A stretch of DNA of 64,000 nt, taken from contig NZ_JARJNR010000004.1 in NCBI RefSeq assembly GCF_030143255.1, forward strand, positions 186,001-250,000, read 5' to 3'. How positions within the stretch are numbered: position 1 is the stretch's first letter; every line of letters starts with the position of its first letter. The notes below the pieces were generated by a model. That model made no database searches and had not been told where the DNA came from. It worked only from the letters and a program-made list of their open reading frames with translations. Shown in pieces: positions 17,649-25,072 of this stretch. The stretch is from Frigidibacter sp. SD6-1. Lineage in GTDB: Bacteria > Pseudomonadota > Alphaproteobacteria > Rhodobacterales > Rhodobacteraceae. Made by a program: the position numbers and the translations under genes.

Positions 17649-18911
17649 TCAGCGATCCGGCGCTTCCCAGTCGGCGGGGGGCACATTGCGCCGTCTGAGC
17701 CGAATGGCAAGCCCGAGCGCCACGCCGACGCCGATCGCGACCGTGAGGTCGACGAGCAGGGTCAAGACCATGGTCAGCACCAGCAGCAGCTTGTCCGCGG
17801 CGCGAAGCCGCAGGTAGTGCGGCCAGTGATGCGGCTCGCTCATGTTCCAGGCGGTCAGCATCAGAAGCGCGGCGAGCGCGGGCAGGGCCATGTGGCCAAC
17901 GAGCGGCCCGGCGACCAAAAGGCAGATCAGCAGGACGAGTGCATGGATCATGCCGGCCACCGGCGTCTGGGCGCCCGCGCGGATGTTCGTGGCCGTGCGG
18001 GCAATCGCACCGGTCGCGGGCAGACCCGCCACCAGAGCAGAGGCAAGGTTCGCCCAGCCCTGCGCCAGAAGTTCTGCGTTCGGGCGATGGCGGCTTTGGT
18101 GCATCCGGTCGGCCACCATGGCGGACAGGAGCGATTCAACGCCCGCGAGGAAAGCGATGATAAGGGCCGAGGGGAAAAGTGCTGCCAGCCGCCCGGGCGA
18201 CAGGTCCGGCAGGCCCGGCACGGGCAACCGGTCGGGCAGGGCGCCGAAGCGGCCCTCCAGCGTCTCGACCGGCAGGGCGAAGGCCCAGACCAGAGCTGAC
18301 GTGGCGCCGACCGCCACGATCAGGCCCGGCCAGCGCGGGAAGAGCCGCCTGAGAAGGATGATGAGGCCAAGGGTGGCAAGGCCGATGCCGAGCGACCAGG
18401 GGTTGACCGCGCCGCGCGCCGCCCAGAGGACCGGCAGCTTTTCAAGAAAGTCGGCGGGCATGTGCCTGAGGCCCAGCCCGAGGAAATCGGCGATCTGGCT
18501 GGTGGCGATGATCAGCGCGATGCCGATGGTGAAACCGTTGACCACAGGTTCGGGAATGTACTGGATCAGGTTGCCCGCCCTGAGATAACCCGCGCAAAGA
18601 AGGATCAGCCCCGCCATGAAGGTCGCAGTCACCAGCCCGCCATAGCCATGCTCGGCAATGACCGAAAAGACCACGACGATGAAGGCGCCGGTCGGCCCCC
18701 CGATCTGCACCCGGCTGCCGCCAAGCGCCGATATGAGGAAGCCCGCGATGATCGCCGTGATCAGCCCGTCCGCGGGCGTAGCCCCCGAGGCTATGGCGAT
18801 GGCGAGGCTGAGCGGCAGGGCCACCATCGCGACCGTGAGACCGGCGAAAAGATCGGCCCGGAAGGTCGCGAGACCATAACCGGGAAGCGTGTCGGACAAG
18901 GCAGGGCGCAC
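17649..18911 (-). CDS. SulP family anion transporter lacking STAS domain
   Basis: A 420-residue inner-membrane transporter of the SulP/SLC26 family, moving sulfate, bicarbonate or other anions. LFAGLTVAMVALPLSLAIAI and QIGGPTGAFIVVVF are the conserved TM1 and TM3 motifs; about eleven hydrophobic segments follow, ending LTMVLTLLVDLTVAIGVGVALGLAI. Canonical SulP proteins continue about 100 to 150 residues with a cytoplasmic STAS domain; this one stops at once after the last helix (RLRRRNVPPADW). The start is a GTG at 18911. Substrate unknown; proximity to the cys genes is about 3 kb, so sulfate is possible but unproven. Confidence 0.88.
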   Translation of the reverse strand: MRPALSDTLPGYGLATFRADLFAGLTVAMVALPLSLAIAIASGATPADGLITAIIAGFLISALGGSRVQIGGPTGAFIVVVFSVIAEHGYGGLVTATFMAGLILLCAGYLRAGNLIQYIPEPVVNGFTIGIALIIATSQIADFLGLGLRHMPADFLEKLPVLWAARGAVNPWSLGIGLATLGLIILLRRLFPRWPGLIVAVGATSALVWAFALPVETLEGRFGALPDRLPVPGLPDLSPGRLAALFPSALIIAFLAGVESLLSAMVADRMHQSRHRPNAELLAQGWANLASALVAGLPATGAIARTATNIRAGAQTPVAGMIHALVLLICLLVAGPLVGHMALPALAALLMLTAWNMSEPHHWPHYLRLRAADKLLLVLTMVLTLLVDLTVAIGVGVALGLAIRLRRRNVPPADWEAPDR

Positions 18912-19023
18912 GGCTGGACCTGAGAGAGGATCCGCCGCAGAATTCCATGTTTCCCTGAGGTTGGAAAGTTATTTGCGCGTCTGCGGCCGGTCTACGATAA
19001 CAGACTGCGAAAACAGACTGCGA

Positions 19024-19052
19024 AAACAGAAAGGGCCCCGGGGAGGGGCCCC
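19024..19052 (-). terminator. Terminator after infC
   Basis: On the minus strand arms GGGCCCC and GGGGCCC with a five-base loop are followed by TTTCTGTTTT. It lies 23 bases after the infC stop. Just beyond it, ACAGACTGCGAAA is repeated in tandem (19000-19028). Confidence 0.85.
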
Positions 19053-19074
19053 TGCCGTCAGACGGCCGAAGCAC

Positions 19075-19614
19075 TTACCTCGGCGCGATCATCATCACCA
19101 TCTGCCGGCCTTCGAGCTTCGGCATCTGCTCGATCTTGCCGGTCTCGGCCACATCGGCGGCCACCCGGTTCAGAAGCTCGAGACCCAGTTCCTGGTGCGC
19201 CATCTCGCGGCCGCGGAAACGCAGGGTGATCTTCACCTTGTCGCCTTCGCCGAGGAACTTCTGCACCGAGCGCATCTTGACGTCATAGTCATGCGTGTCG
19301 GTGCCGGGGCGGAACTTGATTTCCTTGATCTCGATGATCTTCTGCTTCTTGCGCGCCTCGGCCTCGCGCTTCTGCGTCTCGTACTTGTACTTGCCGAAAT
19401 CCATGATCTTGCAGACCGGCGGCTCGGCGTTGGGCGAGATCTCGACAAGGTCGAGCCCGGCCTCCTCTGCCAGTTGCATGGCCTTGAACGGGGTCACGAC
19501 CCCGACATTCTCGCCATCCGCGCCGATCAGGCGGATTTCGGGGGCGCGGATACGTTCGTTCACGCGGGGTCCCGTGTCGCGTTGCGGCGGGGCGTTGTGC
19601 GGTCTGCGGGCTAT
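19075..19614 (-). CDS. infC: Translation initiation factor IF-3 with ATA start codon
   Basis: Ribosomal 30S factor that checks start-codon choice and prevents subunit joining. The 179-residue product reads (M)[10 protein letters not shown]..., then the N-domain [24 protein letters not shown], linker with [18 protein letters not shown], and C-domain [16 protein letters not shown] and [14 protein letters not shown]. No ATG, GTG or TTG lies at the conserved N-terminus. The codon at the expected place is ATA (19614-19612), with AAGGA eight bases upstream. Unusual infC start codons (AUU in E. coli) let IF-3 limit its own synthesis, so ATA fits. A GTG at 19650 has no ribosome site. Confidence 0.93.
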   Translation of the reverse strand: MARRPHNAPPQRDTGPRVNERIRAPEIRLIGADGENVGVVTPFKAMQLAEEAGLDLVEISPNAEPPVCKIMDFGKYKYETQKREAEARKKQKIIEIKEIKFRPGTDTHDYDVKMRSVQKFLGEGDKVKITLRFRGREMAHQELGLELLNRVAADVAETGKIEQMPKLEGRQMVMMIAPR

Positions 19615-19731
19615 GGCGGCGTTCCTTCTTCTGTTGCCGGTGAAGTGCACGGAAAATAGACGGGCGCGTCGCCGCTTTCAACCCGGATTCCGAGCGCCCG
19701 TCTCAGGGCAATTCCCTTTCCATACAGGCGA

Positions 19732-19775
19732 TTTTCTGTCATAGCGGGCGCGCAGCGCGCGGGACAGACAGAAAA
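19732..19775 (+). other. Long stem-loop in the leader of the Ala/Glu/Lys-rich gene
   Basis: Nine-base outer arms TTTTCTGTC and GACAGAAAA flank an inner GC-only helix (GCGCGC, A, GCGCGC). The structure ends 26 bases before the start of the following gene, within the gap between infC and that gene. It could be an RNA leader structure or a DNA cruciform. Confidence 0.6.
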
Positions 19776-19801
19776 GCGCGCGACTTTGGGAAGGACTAGT
19801 C

Positions 19802-20230
19802 ATGAACAGAAACGTCATCATCGCGCTGATCATCGCAGTGCTCGCGGGCGGCGGCTACTGGTACTACACCGGCCAGCAGCGCGCCGCAGAGGAAGCGGCA
19901 GCCGCCGCCAAGGCTGCCGAAGAGGCTGCCGCCGCTGCCCAGAAGGCCGAGGAAGAAGCCGCAGCGAAAGCCGCCGAAGAGGCTGCCGCCGCCGCGAAGG
20001 CGGCTGAAGAGGCCGCTGCCAAGGCCGCCGAAGAGGCTGCCGCCGCAGCCGCCGCTGCTGCGACCGAGGCGGCGCCCTTCGATGCCGACGCGCTGATCGC
20101 CTCGATCGACGGCTCGACCCTTGACGATGCGACCAAGACGACGCTGAAGGCCGCCGTCGAAGCCGCCCGCGCCAACCCGGCGCTGGTGCAGGCCGCGATC
20201 GACCAGGTCAAGGCCGCGCTCGGCCAGTAA
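19802..20230 (+). CDS. Membrane-anchored Ala/Glu/Lys-rich helical protein
   Basis: A 142-residue protein with one N-terminal anchor (NVIIALIIAVLAGGGYWYY, residues 4-22), a region of about 60 residues made of repeats such as AAEEAAAAAKAAEEAAAKAA, and a compact C-terminal helical part (DADALIASIDGSTLDD to VKAALGQ). The repeat would form a long single helix or coiled coil extending into the periplasm. No enzymatic motif. Family uncertain; similar proteins occur in Rhodobacteraceae. GGAAGGA precedes the ATG. It is followed 65 bases on by a double palindrome and a convergent fpr gene. Confidence 0.75.
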   Translation: MNRNVIIALIIAVLAGGGYWYYTGQQRAAEEAAAAAKAAEEAAAAAQKAEEEAAAKAAEEAAAAAKAAEEAAAKAAEEAAAAAAAAATEAAPFDADALIASIDGSTLDDATKTTLKAAVEAARANPALVQAAIDQVKAALGQ

Positions 20231-20295
20231 TCGCCGCCAGACATGCAAAACCGCGCCGGGTGACCGGCGCGGTTTTCTTTTGGCTGACCTCTGGC

Positions 20296-20323
20296 GCCAA
20301 AATCCTTCGCGAAGGATTTTGGC
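20296..20323. repeat. Palindrome A' of second twin-palindrome module
   Basis: A perfect 28-base palindrome with half-site GCCAAAATCCTTCG, related to palindrome A at 6824. It stands between the convergent Ala/Glu/Lys-rich gene and fpr. Confidence 0.88.
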
Positions 20324-20350
20324 CAAATTTTTTTGCGAAAAAATTTGGCC
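20321..20350. repeat. Palindrome B' of second twin-palindrome module
   Basis: Thirteen-base arms GGCCAAATTTTTT and complement around TGCG, sharing three bases with palindrome A'. Geometry (two abutting hairpins sharing edge bases) is the same as at 6824-6871 although the B halves differ in sequence. Confidence 0.88.
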
Positions 20351-20366
20351 CGGCCCCGGCCGGTCG

Positions 20367-21191
20367 TCAGATCCCGTCGCCGACGAAAGCCTTCTCGACC
20401 ACATATTCCTTCGGGTCGGAATTCGCGCCTTCGCGCAGGCCGAACCCTTCGAGCACCTCTTTCACATCGACATTGAAGGCCAGCGACCCGCAGACCATCG
20501 CCCGGTCGGTCGCCGGGTTCATCGGTGCGATGCCGTAATGGTCGAATATCCTGCCGCTTTCCAGATTGTCGGTGATCCGGCCCATCAGCGGGCTCTCTTC
20601 CCGCGTGGTGGTCGGGTAATAGCGCAGCTTGTCGCCCACCATCTCGCCGATCAGCGGATCGTCCTTCAGGCTTTCGACCAGTTCGCGGCCGTAGTCCAGC
20701 TCCGCGACCGTCCGGCAGGTGTGAAGCATGTAGATTTCTTCATACTTCTCATAGGTTTCCGGTTCGCGCATCAGGCTTGCGAAGGGAGCGATGCCGGTGC
20801 CGGTGGCCAGGAACCACAGCCGCTTGCCGGGCAGAAGCGCATCATGGACGAGCGTGCCCACCGGTTTCGGCCGCAGAATGATCTCATCGCCCGGACGGAT
20901 ATGCTGGAGTTTCGAGGTCAAAGGCCCGTCCGGCACCTTGATCGAATAGAACTCCAACTCCTCGTCCCAGGAGGGCGAGGCGATCGAATAGGCGCGCAAC
21001 AGCGGTTTGCCATTGTCGCCCAGAAGCCCGATCATCACGAACTCGCCCGAACGGAAGCGCAGGCTTTGAGGCCGCGTCACCCGGAAGGAAAACAGCCGGT
21101 CGGTCCAGTGTCTGACAGACGTCACCGTCTGGGCGTCGGGCAGGTGCCTGGCGGCCGGGGAGGGCGTGCTGGGTGCGGCGAGATCGTTCAC
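20367..21191 (-). CDS. fpr: Ferredoxin-NADP+ reductase
   Basis: FAD enzyme transferring electrons between NADPH and ferredoxin or flavodoxin. The 274-residue protein has the FAD motif LLRAYSIASP, the NADP motif FLATGTGIAPFASLMR, LHTCRTVAELDYG, CGSLAFNVDV and an extended C-terminus ending AFVGDGI, as in the bacterial Rhodobacter/Azotobacter type. The open frame runs up to 21413, but conservation begins only just before QTVTSVRHWTDRLFSF; the GTG at 21191 preceded by GAGG fits. It follows the cys genes in the same direction, 88 bases on, and could supply electrons for CysI-type sulfite reduction. Confidence 0.95.
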   Translation of the reverse strand: MNDLAAPSTPSPAARHLPDAQTVTSVRHWTDRLFSFRVTRPQSLRFRSGEFVMIGLLGDNGKPLLRAYSIASPSWDEELEFYSIKVPDGPLTSKLQHIRPGDEIILRPKPVGTLVHDALLPGKRLWFLATGTGIAPFASLMREPETYEKYEEIYMLHTCRTVAELDYGRELVESLKDDPLIGEMVGDKLRYYPTTTREESPLMGRITDNLESGRIFDHYGIAPMNPATDRAMVCGSLAFNVDVKEVLEGFGLREGANSDPKEYVVEKAFVGDGI

Positions 21192-21279
21192 GGGGAGCCT
21201 CGGATATTTGTTTGTGCAGAAACGAACGCGGGGCCGTCGCCCTGCTTTTACACGGAAAACCGGTCGGGTGAAAGGCGGC

Positions 21280-21651
21280 TCAGGCGCGCAGGCGGGCGCG
21301 ATAGTCATGCGCGCGCCAGTCGGCCCGGTAAAGCCACTGGTCGGCGGGCTGGCGGGCGGCCAGATCATCGCCGATCTCGACCTCGTCGAAGCCCGATCGC
21401 CGTGCCATCGCATATTGGTCGGCGATCACATGGCCAGCGGCCCGCAGGCGCCCCGTGTAGCCCGCCGCGCGGATATGGCGGGCGAGGGTGAAGCCGCGCC
21501 CGTCCGAGAAGGCCGGGAAGGCCACGCGGACAAGTTCTGCGCCCGTCACGTCCGGCAGGGCATCGGGCCGCGTATCTGACGCGATCTCGACGATGCGGTC
21601 GCCCGCGTAATCCTCGGCATGAAAACCATCATCGCGCACGATCACACTCAT
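21280..21651 (-). CDS. DUF934 protein, partner of the sulfate assimilation operon
   Basis: A 123-residue protein of family DUF934, regularly found with cysH/cysI in alpha-, beta- and gammaproteobacteria. Visible: RVAFPAFSDGRGFTLARHIRAAGYTGRLRAAGHVIADQYAMARRSGFDEVEI in pieces typical of the family. Its start overlaps the cysH stop as ATGA (21648-21651), so it is coupled to cysH. A role in sulfite reduction or its electron supply is inferred from context only. Confidence 0.88.
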   Translation of the reverse strand: MSVIVRDDGFHAEDYAGDRIVEIASDTRPDALPDVTGAELVRVAFPAFSDGRGFTLARHIRAAGYTGRLRAAGHVIADQYAMARRSGFDEVEIGDDLAARQPADQWLYRADWRAHDYRARLRA

Positions 21652-22424
21652 GCAACATTCTCCTTCAGCGCAGCGGCCTCGGCCTCGGCGGCGGGCAGCG
21701 GCCCGCGCACGACCTTGCCGTCGACGATATGAATTCCGCATTCGACCTTGCCCTGGCCGCGCCAGCGGCCCGCGCGCGGGTCCTCGCCCTCGGCCACCGG
21801 GCTGGTGCAGGGGGCGCAGCCGATGGAGGGATAGCCTTTGGCGACCAGCGGATGGCGGGGCAGGCGGTTGTTGACGATATAGTCCTGCAGGTCGTCGCGG
21901 CCCCAGTGGGCAAGCGGGTTGACCTTCAGCCGCTTGCCGTCCTCGTTTTCGAAGAACTCAAGCGCGGCGCGGGTCGAGCCCTGAAAGCGCTTGCGGCCCG
22001 TGATCCAGCCATCGAAGCCCTTCAGCGCGCGTTCCAGCGGCACCACCTTGCGGATATGGCAGCAGGCATCGGTCGAGAACTGGTGAAGCGTGCCGTCCGG
22101 ATCTTCGAAATCCGTGTCGCGCCGGTCGGCGCGGATGGTGCGGATGTCGGTCAGGTTCAGCTTCTCCGCCAGTTCGCGCTGGTAGGCGAGCGTTTCGGGG
22201 AAGAGCATCTGCGTGTCGATGAAGAGAACCGGTGTCTCAGGCGCGATGACCGAGACGAGATGCAGAAGAACGACCGATTCCGCCCCGAAGGAGGAGACGA
22301 GCGCCAGTTGCCCGACCTCGGGGTCATGCAGCGCACGCTCAAGCACCGCCGTCGCCGAATGATGGCGATAGCGGTCGTTGAGGGCCGCCACCCGCGCGTC
22401 AAGGTCGGTCAGGTCAAGCGGCAT
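21648..22424 (-). CDS. cysH: Adenylyl-sulfate reductase, assimilatory (CysH, APS type)
   Basis: Thioredoxin-dependent reduction of adenylyl sulfate to sulfite in the cytoplasm. The 258-residue protein has SSFGAESVVLLHL, the [4Fe-4S] ligands Cys121-Cys122 (STDACCHIRK) and Cys203/Cys206 (IGCAPCTSP), and the catalytic ECGIH with Cys229. The CC...CxxC cluster marks the APS-using rather than PAPS-using branch. It overlaps cysI by 11 bases upstream and DUF934 by 4 downstream. Consistently no cysC gene is next to it. Confidence 0.95.
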   Translation of the reverse strand: MPLDLTDLDARVAALNDRYRHHSATAVLERALHDPEVGQLALVSSFGAESVVLLHLVSVIAPETPVLFIDTQMLFPETLAYQRELAEKLNLTDIRTIRADRRDTDFEDPDGTLHQFSTDACCHIRKVVPLERALKGFDGWITGRKRFQGSTRAALEFFENEDGKRLKVNPLAHWGRDDLQDYIVNNRLPRHPLVAKGYPSIGCAPCTSPVAEGEDPRAGRWRGQGKVECGIHIVDGKVVRGPLPAAEAEAAALKENVA

Positions 22425-24084
22425 CGCGTTCCGCCTCGGCCGGATAGAGCGCGGCCTTGAACGGCTCCGGCCCGAGGCGCCGGAAAGTGTCGATGAAACT
22501 CTCGGACCGGTCGGCGCGGATGTCGAGATAGGCGCGCAGAAGCCGCTCGATCGCGGGGACCACCTGATCATAGGCAAAGCCGGGGCCGACCTTGTCGCCG
22601 ATCTCGGCCTTTTCGGTCGCGTCGCCGCCAAGGGTGATCTGGTAGTTCTCCACCCCCGCCCGGTCGAGGCCGAGGATGCCGATATGGCCCACATGGTGAT
22701 GCCCGCAGGCATTGATGCAGCCCGAGATCTTGATCTTCAGCTGGCCGATCTCCTCTTCAAGGCCGAGGGCCTTGAAATGGCTGGCGATCTCTTGCGCGAC
22801 CGGGATAGAGCGGGCGGTGGCGAGCGCGCAATAATCCATCCCGGGGCAGGCGATGATGTCCGAGACGAGGCCAATGTTCGCGGTCGCCAGCCCTTCGGTC
22901 TTCAACGCCGCGTGCAGCACCGCCAGGTCGGATTTATGAACATGCGGCAGCACGACATTCTGTTCGTGACTGATCCTAAGTTCGCCATGGCCATACGTCT
23001 CGGCCAAGTCCGCCAGCAGCCGCATCTGCGCCGATGTCGCGTCGCCCGGCGTCGCGCCATGAGCTTTCAGCGAGACGGTGACGATTGCATAGCCGGGCGC
23101 GCGGTGGGCGGCGAGGTTGGTGTCGGTCCAGGCGCGGAAGACCGGATCGCTCGCGCGGGCAGCTTCAAAGCTGTCTTCCGGCGTATTGCGGAAGGCCGGG
23201 GGCGCGAAGGCGGCCTCGATCTCCTTCAGCAGCACCTGATCAATGCCGGTGAACTCGGGCCGGATTGCGCGGTAGCGCTCCTCGACCGCGTCGCGGAAGG
23301 CTTCCATGCCGTTCTCGAAGACGGTGATCTTGATCCGAGCCTTGTACTTGTTGTCGCGGCGGCCCCAGAGGTTGTAGACCGAGACGATGGCTTCGAGATA
23401 GGGCAGCAGGTCTTCCTTCCTCACGAAGGGACGGATCACCTGGCCGATCATCGGCGTCCGGCCAAGGCCGCCGCCCACGATCACCTCGTAGCCCACCTGA
23501 CCCGATCCGCCGCGCACGGTGCGCAGCCCGATGTCATGGGCCTTGACCACGGCGCGGTCATTGGGGCTGCCGGTCACGCCGATCTTGAACTTGCGCGGCA
23601 GGAACTGGAATTCGGGATGGTCGGTCGACCATTGGCGGATCAGTTCGGCAATCGGGCGGGGGTCCTCGATCTCGTCGGCCGCGGCGCCCGCGAAATGGTC
23701 GGCGGTGACATTGCGGATCGTGTTGCCCGAGGTCTGGATCGCGTGCATCTGCACATCGGCCAGCGCGTCGATCATGTCGGGCACGTCAGGCAGTTTCGGC
23801 CAGTTGTACTGGATGTTCTGGCGCGTGGTGAAATGGCCGTAACCCTTGTCCCAGCGGTCGGCGATCAGCGCCAGCTGGCGCATCTGGGCAGAGGAAAGCG
23901 TGCCGTAAGGAATGGCCACGCGCAGCATGTAGGCGTGAAGCTGCAGATAAAGCCCGTTCATCAGCCGCAGCGGCCGAAACTCATCCTCGGTCAGCGCGCC
24001 GGAAATCCGGCGTTCCACCTGGCCACGGAACTGGGCGGCGCGGGTGCGCACGAAGGCCTCGTCGAAATCGGAGTACTTATACAT
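22414..24084 (-). CDS. cysI: Nitrite/sulfite reductase hemoprotein subunit
   Basis: Siroheme and [4Fe-4S] enzyme reducing sulfite to sulfide with six electrons. The 556-residue protein has the two ferredoxin-like repeats of the family (YGTLSSAQMRQLALIADRW and GHFTTRQNIQYNWPKL near the N-terminus) and the cluster/siroheme cysteines in ACPGMDYCALATARS and KISGCINACGHHHVGHIG. The ATG at 24084 was used because MYKYSDFDEAFV is the conserved start. No flavoprotein CysJ subunit is present, so electrons probably come from ferredoxin via Fpr. It overlaps DUF2849 by eight bases. Confidence 0.95.
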   Translation of the reverse strand: MYKYSDFDEAFVRTRAAQFRGQVERRISGALTEDEFRPLRLMNGLYLQLHAYMLRVAIPYGTLSSAQMRQLALIADRWDKGYGHFTTRQNIQYNWPKLPDVPDMIDALADVQMHAIQTSGNTIRNVTADHFAGAAADEIEDPRPIAELIRQWSTDHPEFQFLPRKFKIGVTGSPNDRAVVKAHDIGLRTVRGGSGQVGYEVIVGGGLGRTPMIGQVIRPFVRKEDLLPYLEAIVSVYNLWGRRDNKYKARIKITVFENGMEAFRDAVEERYRAIRPEFTGIDQVLLKEIEAAFAPPAFRNTPEDSFEAARASDPVFRAWTDTNLAAHRAPGYAIVTVSLKAHGATPGDATSAQMRLLADLAETYGHGELRISHEQNVVLPHVHKSDLAVLHAALKTEGLATANIGLVSDIIACPGMDYCALATARSIPVAQEIASHFKALGLEEEIGQLKIKISGCINACGHHHVGHIGILGLDRAGVENYQITLGGDATEKAEIGDKVGPGFAYDQVVPAIERLLRAYLDIRADRSESFIDTFRRLGPEPFKAALYPAEAERDAA

Positions 24085-24382
24085 GAGAGGTCTCCTGCTT
24101 GCCGTGCGCATAATTCGAGGGGCCGCGGGTGCGGAAAACCTCGCGGAAATGCACGGGTTCCGGCCCGTTCGGCCCGGGCCTGGCATCGGCCAGATAGGCG
24201 CCGACCACCGTCAGCCGCTGCGCTTCGGCCTTGAGGAGCCGAAGCTGCGCATGGGCCTCATCCTCGATCAGCTCTGCCTCATGGTGATCGCGGGTCCAGC
24301 GGTCGTCGGCGGTCAGATAGATGACATCGCCTTCGAGAAGGGCGTTGGCGGTGACGACTTTCGGCGTGAAGGCGCGGGCCAT
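24077..24382 (-). CDS. DUF2849 protein, first gene of the cys operon
   Basis: A 101-residue protein of DUF2849, almost always next to cysI or cysG in alphaproteobacteria. It reads MARAFTPKVVTANALLEGDVIYLT, then WTRDHHEAELIEDEAHAQ, and ends with PVHFREVFRTRGPSNYAHG. Role unknown; a link to sulfite reductase is inferred from conserved position. The siroheme synthase cysG normally found in front is not in this window. The gene is divergent from the Lrp-type regulator. Confidence 0.9.
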   Translation of the reverse strand: MARAFTPKVVTANALLEGDVIYLTADDRWTRDHHEAELIEDEAHAQLRLLKAEAQRLTVVGAYLADARPGPNGPEPVHFREVFRTRGPSNYAHGKQETSHV

Positions 24383-24398
24383 GGCGGAATCCACTGTG

Positions 24399-24440
24399 AT
24401 ATTTCCGCGCCCAATATAGGAAATTTTCCCACATTTCCGC
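24399..24440. promoter_or_regulatory. AT-rich operator-like region between cys operon and Lrp regulator
   Basis: In the 141-base divergent gap, ATTTCCGC, AGGAAATTTTCC and CATTTCCGCC recur within 40 bases, forming direct and inverted GGAAA/TTTCC boxes in an AT-rich island. This is the natural place for the adjacent Lrp-type regulator to act on the cys genes and on itself. Protein binding is inferred. Confidence 0.4.
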
Positions 24441-24523
24441 CAGATACCCCTTGCAGATAAGGACATTCGTTTCGTATCAACGCCCCGAAGGAACCCGTGT
24501 TTCGGAAAGCGCAGGAAAAGCGA

Positions 24524-24985
24524 ATGTCAGTCCGTCTGGATGAGGTCGACCGGAAAATCCTTGCCGAACTGCAGGAGGATGCGAGCCAGTCGCTGGATGA
24601 GATCGCCCGCAAGGTGGGCTCCTCGAAGACGCCCGTTTGGAACCGGATCCGCAAGATGAAGGAGGCGGGCGTGATCGGCCGCCAGACCGCGATTCTCGAC
24701 CCGGAGGCTTTGGGGCTGGAGGCCTGTTTCTTCGTCCTGATCCGCACATCGGAACATGAGGCGGAATGGCAGAAGAAGTTCCTCAAGACGCTCAAGGAAC
24801 GGCCGGAGGTGCTGGAGGCGCACCGGCTGGCGGGCGATATCGACTATATCCTGAAGGTGCGGGTCAGGAATGCGCGGGCCTATGACACGTTCTACCAGGC
24901 GCTGATTTCCGAGGTGAAGATCTACAATGTCACCGCGCTTCTGAGCATGGAAGAGATCAAGTCGACGACGTTGCTGCCCTTGTGA
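24524..24985 (+). CDS. Lrp/AsnC family transcriptional regulator
   Basis: A 153-residue regulator with an N-terminal helix-turn-helix (LDEVDRKILAELQEDASQ, then LDEIARKVGSSKTPVWNRIRKMKEAGVI) and a C-terminal RAM effector domain (AHRLAGDIDYILKVRVRN, YDTFYQALIS). AGGAAAAG lies before the ATG at 24524; a GTG at 24497 is also in frame. Divergent position from DUF2849-cysI-cysH suggests control of sulfate assimilation, perhaps sensing an amino acid such as cysteine; this is context inference. Confidence 0.92.
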   Translation: MSVRLDEVDRKILAELQEDASQSLDEIARKVGSSKTPVWNRIRKMKEAGVIGRQTAILDPEALGLEACFFVLIRTSEHEAEWQKKFLKTLKERPEVLEAHRLAGDIDYILKVRVRNARAYDTFYQALISEVKIYNVTALLSMEEIKSTTLLPL

Positions 24986-24996
24986 GCGGCTATTTC

Positions 24997-25011
24997 GGCC
25001 CCTTCGGGGCC
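24997..25011 (+). terminator. Hairpin after the Lrp-type regulator gene
   Basis: Arms GGCCCC and GGGGCC around TTC, 11 bases after the stop. No U run follows; the GC-rich dispersed repeat begins ten bases on. Confidence 0.55.
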
Positions 25012-25020
25012 GACCCGCCG

Positions 25021-25070
25021 GGGGGCGCTGCCCCCCGGACCCCCCGAGGTATTTCAGCCAAGATGAAAGG
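25021..25070. repeat. Dispersed GC-rich intergenic repeat, copy 1
   Basis: GGGGGCGCTGCCCCCC hairpin, GGACCCCC, GAGGTATTTC and a trailing AAGATGAAAG. The same order of blocks occurs at 39478-39541. Located between the convergent Lrp-type and P450 genes. Confidence 0.7.
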
Positions 25071-25072
25071 GA

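Noticed and set aside
22378-24234. A 618-residue plus-strand frame opposite cysI
   Set aside because: Antisense shadow; cysI has intact siroheme/4Fe-4S motifs on the other strand.
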